Assembly (NCBI GenBank): GCA_003645395.1
Contig: QNFC01000070.1
Coordinates: forward strand, 1-7,842
Direction: 5' to 3'
DNA from: Gammaproteobacteria bacterium
GTDB taxonomy: Bacteria > Pseudomonadota > Gammaproteobacteria > Immundisolibacterales > Immundisolibacteraceae
Length of the DNA: 7,842 nt
The translations under genes were made by a program, and so were the position numbers. The notes beneath the pieces are model-generated. The model was not told the origin of the DNA. It did not search any database and saw only the letters and a program-made list of their open reading frames with translations. Shown here piece after piece: positions 7,601 through 7,842 of this stretch. The stretch's first letter is position 1, and the number at the start of each line of letters is the position of its first letter.

Positions 7601-7842
7601 CCGAACCCGACTTCCATCTCGGTGCGAGCTTTTTTATCGATCGGTTCGCCACGGCCTTTGTTGGCGAATAACTTATTCTCGACGCGGTTCAATACTGGGT
7701 ATTGCCGTTTATCGCGTATATTCGCCCGCGGTTCAGCTTTTGACTGAACCGGCTTTTCTTTTTCCTCAGCGGCGGCCGAGCGTTGCAACTTCGGCTGGGC
7801 TTCCTCTTCTTCCTGACGTTGGAGTTTGGGCTGGGCTTCCTC
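3790..7842 (-). CDS. Giant eCIS_core (DUF4157) protein with candidate C-terminal toxin module (5' partial)
   Basis: At least 1350 codons are visible, and the frame is open to the right edge. The TTG at 7786-7788 that could be taken as a start is the Leu codon of a repeat, has no ribosome binding site and is not the start. Residues below count from that codon. Order: EEAQPKLQR repeats; eCIS_core domain (about 47-123) with HELTH at 115-119; Ala/Glu/Pro/Lys-rich disordered linker with a Lys/Gly tract (230-246); acidic then heptad-like coiled coil (about 430-720); hydrophobic and amphipathic helices (about 715-1035); C-terminal module (1037-1332) with DH at 1181-1182 and H1228 followed by RTYGG. 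Proteins with this N-terminal domain are known as cargo or companions of extracellular contractile injection systems, often with variable toxic C-termini. It is therefore probably a delivered effector; target and activity are inferred. No structural injection-system gene lies in the window. It converges on the cytochrome operon and has no visible promoter because its start is off-window. Confidence 0.88.
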   Translation of the reverse strand, partial: EEAQPKLQRQEEEEAQPKLQRSAAAEEKEKPVQSKAEPRANIRDKRQYPVLNRVENKLFANKGRGEPIDKKARTEMEVGFGADFSAVRVHSGSDAMAMSREIKAQAFTHGKDIFFNSGKYEPESMQGKALLAHELTHVVQQGAAEQKLSADKVQENNARRGEAPPEPTDKQARQVEQAVEQKSAASDSSADSVANAAEPAAKAAPEPAESSVEKPAKSAGEAESREPPKEVEAENKGGEKKVDARKAKRGKGKGKGGKGKAGGGSVGAFLRQATEKVFQSKKSKLGELASNQKKKDPADEKLKQTESSVVPPAAEGQSRANAGQVATVEQAEAPQPDEQAAKQQFDQALENAVPNSLEEVDKFKEEGKGRVVGEAVKGVVSGDTEQVKATYQEVGNAPEPAAPESEPDALPEMEAAPETEAVDPGDGLVGSVQAEHTDFSDFENESDDMLKEEGIEEEHLAMVDEGDLAEANKERKQLKTQVKEGPAEVKAEEEREKQQVNEELKKDELEGRQKMGDQRQQALQGARGDQVNARSKLELQRQQVTDHINGIYSQANETVKQKLDDLEKQSLKAFDDGQAMTTKSFETNVNQRINAFKSRRYDRFGGSLLWAKDKLFGMDDLPEVAAIFESEKSVFITAIDGLVKTITAENKRVVQECRELVTTARKEIEAFVEGLGPKLRQTGADALKEMKGKLDALDQQINDKEKELQKKLAEKREAAIKAIEEKIEKMKEAMSGLISKLGNLLLEAMLKFFKWALKKAGYSPDQLMAIINKGKAVIKKIVGDPIAFIKNIVMAVKNGIGLFQKNIKKHLIGGMISWLTGAMADVPIQLPEKWDLKGILSLVLQILGLTWDRLRTKLVKRVGERVVKIAETSVDIVKRLISDGPIALWEMIKAKAGEIKQQVMEGIRNWAIVELVKQGIIKLVSFLNPAGAIVQAVLAIYNTVMFFVENWQRIAEFVKSVFNSIIDIAMGRLSKASQMVERAMAMTIPIILGFLGRLLGLSGIGKAITGIVKKIRKPIDNVVNKVLDKVVGFARKLMKKGKAAAGKVMSFILPKHRFKVGEESHTLSVKKSGDKRILLMSSTPTPIKTFLAQYEAKHGSALSTKKKAEIVVAKNFIASDIDPLLTRLGKLKETELNKTKINDLNRQILQKEVLLSGKVRTILGGTGNLKGTVEKYKLEGLAGTYGSMPKPPYDDLTADHQPQAAILVAAKNLPYFRGGPEGENMRARAANRAHAGYAVNLQSKRHMAGRTYGGKGGATKNLFLAKVKSETASLNKDQDKRNVVVNLIKADLAADVTAMRSVVANKENWKDLAGIGLSEPQENKLRSDTKAQILSGESRVASQDLDSLKG
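4684..5646 (-). other. Hydrophobic/amphipathic helical block of the giant protein
   Basis: Residues about 715-1035 contain several apolar helical stretches broken by Lys-rich turns: LISKLGNLLLEAMLKFF, GILSLVLQILGL, AIVQAVLAIYNTVMFFV and TIPIILGFLGRLLGL. The last two are long enough to span a membrane. Similar IYNTVMFF...ARLLGL segments recur in other eCIS_core proteins, as I recall them. The block could help translocate the tip through a target membrane, or pack inside the injection tube; both are inferences. Confidence 0.6.
5629..6501 (-). other. Charged coiled-coil region of the giant protein
   Basis: Residues about 430-720 are rich in Glu, Lys, Gln and Arg with regularly spaced Leu/Ile/Val and few Gly or Pro, for example LEGRQKMGDQRQQAL and LDQQINDKEKELQKKLAEKR. 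This is typical of long helical coiled coils. It probably forms an extended rod between the N-terminal packing domain and the C-terminal half. Confidence 0.7.
7051..7101 (-). other. Lys/Gly-rich low-complexity tract in the linker
   Basis: Residues 230-246 read KRGKGKGKGGKGKAGGG. The tract sits in a long Ala/Glu/Pro-rich stretch that looks disordered. It is strongly basic in an otherwise mixed-charge linker. It could be a flexible spacer or a nucleic-acid-binding or localisation signal; the sequence alone does not decide. Confidence 0.7.
7420..7650 (-). other. eCIS_core / DUF4157 domain with HExxH motif
   Basis: The segment runs from GEPIDKKARTEMEVGFGADF through VRVHSGSDA, AFTHGKDIFFNSG and the terminal HELTHVVQQ, with HELTH encoded at 7432-7446. 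This order of motifs is characteristic of PF13699 (DUF4157, now eCIS_core). HExxH resembles a zinc-metallopeptidase site, but protease activity is not established for the family. The domain marks association with extracellular contractile injection systems. Confidence 0.9.
7780..7842 (-). repeat. EEAQPKLQR tandem repeat in the giant protein
   Basis: Reading the minus strand from base 7842 gives two copies of EEAQPKLQR, at 7816-7842 and 7780-7806. They are spaced 12 codons (36 bases) apart and separated by QEE. The array runs off the window, so the copy number is unknown. Short repeats of the form E-rich + Q.K.LQR before the eCIS_core domain are common in this protein family (family knowledge from memory). 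Confidence 0.85.

Noticed and set aside
7091..7671. Plus-strand open frames opposite the eCIS_core domain and linker (7091-7324, 7239-7499, 7321-7671).
   Set aside because: The minus strand carries a diagnostic HELTH domain here. The plus-strand frames lack motifs and are shadows.
3790..7788. Complete 1332-residue protein starting at the TTG codon 7788.
   Set aside because: The frame stays open to 7842, the TTG falls inside a repeated EEAQPKLQR unit and no ribosome binding site precedes it. The gene is treated as 5' partial.

Overview
The window looks like chromosome from a Gram-negative bacterium, probably a gammaproteobacterium. The reasons are a Sec-exported periplasmic c-type cytochrome, a cytochrome with a lipobox, and moderately high GC with tightly packed genes. 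The taxonomic guess is soft because no rRNA or housekeeping marker is present. No RNA gene, insertion sequence or CRISPR array was seen.

Left half, 1-3782, plus strand: a compact four-gene run ordered flavoprotein 1 (5' end cut off by the window), cytochrome c 1, flavoprotein 2, cytochrome c 2. The joints are a 1-nt overlap, a 4-nt overlap and a 12-nt gap, so this is almost certainly one operon. Both flavoproteins belong to the vanillyl-alcohol oxidase / 4-cresol dehydrogenase / eugenol hydroxylase family, and each is followed by a small monohaem cytochrome. The expected chemistry is oxidation (hydroxylating dehydrogenation) of para-substituted phenols, with electrons passed to the cytochrome rather than to oxygen. 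The two pairs are diverged copies of an ancestral pair. The copies differ in two ways. Flavoprotein 2 has lost the Tyr-Arg pair that anchors the phenolate in vanillyl-alcohol oxidase. Cytochrome 1 looks soluble and periplasmic, whereas cytochrome 2 looks like a lipoprotein.

Right half, 3790-7842, minus strand: a single giant gene converges on the operon with only 7 bases between stop codons. At least 1350 codons are visible, and the gene continues beyond the right edge. It carries an N-terminal eCIS_core (DUF4157) domain with an HELTH motif, the hallmark of proteins associated with extracellular contractile injection systems. This is followed by a disordered linker, a long charged coiled-coil region, a block of hydrophobic and amphipathic helices, and a C-terminal module that is clearly more AT-rich. 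That module has a DH...H...RTYGG pattern suggestive of a HNH/beta-beta-alpha-metal nuclease toxin tip. No immunity gene lies downstream and no structural injection-system gene is in view.

The two halves show no functional link. The most interesting items are the apparently swapped toxin tip of the injection-system cargo protein and the asymmetric duplication of the flavocytochrome pair.
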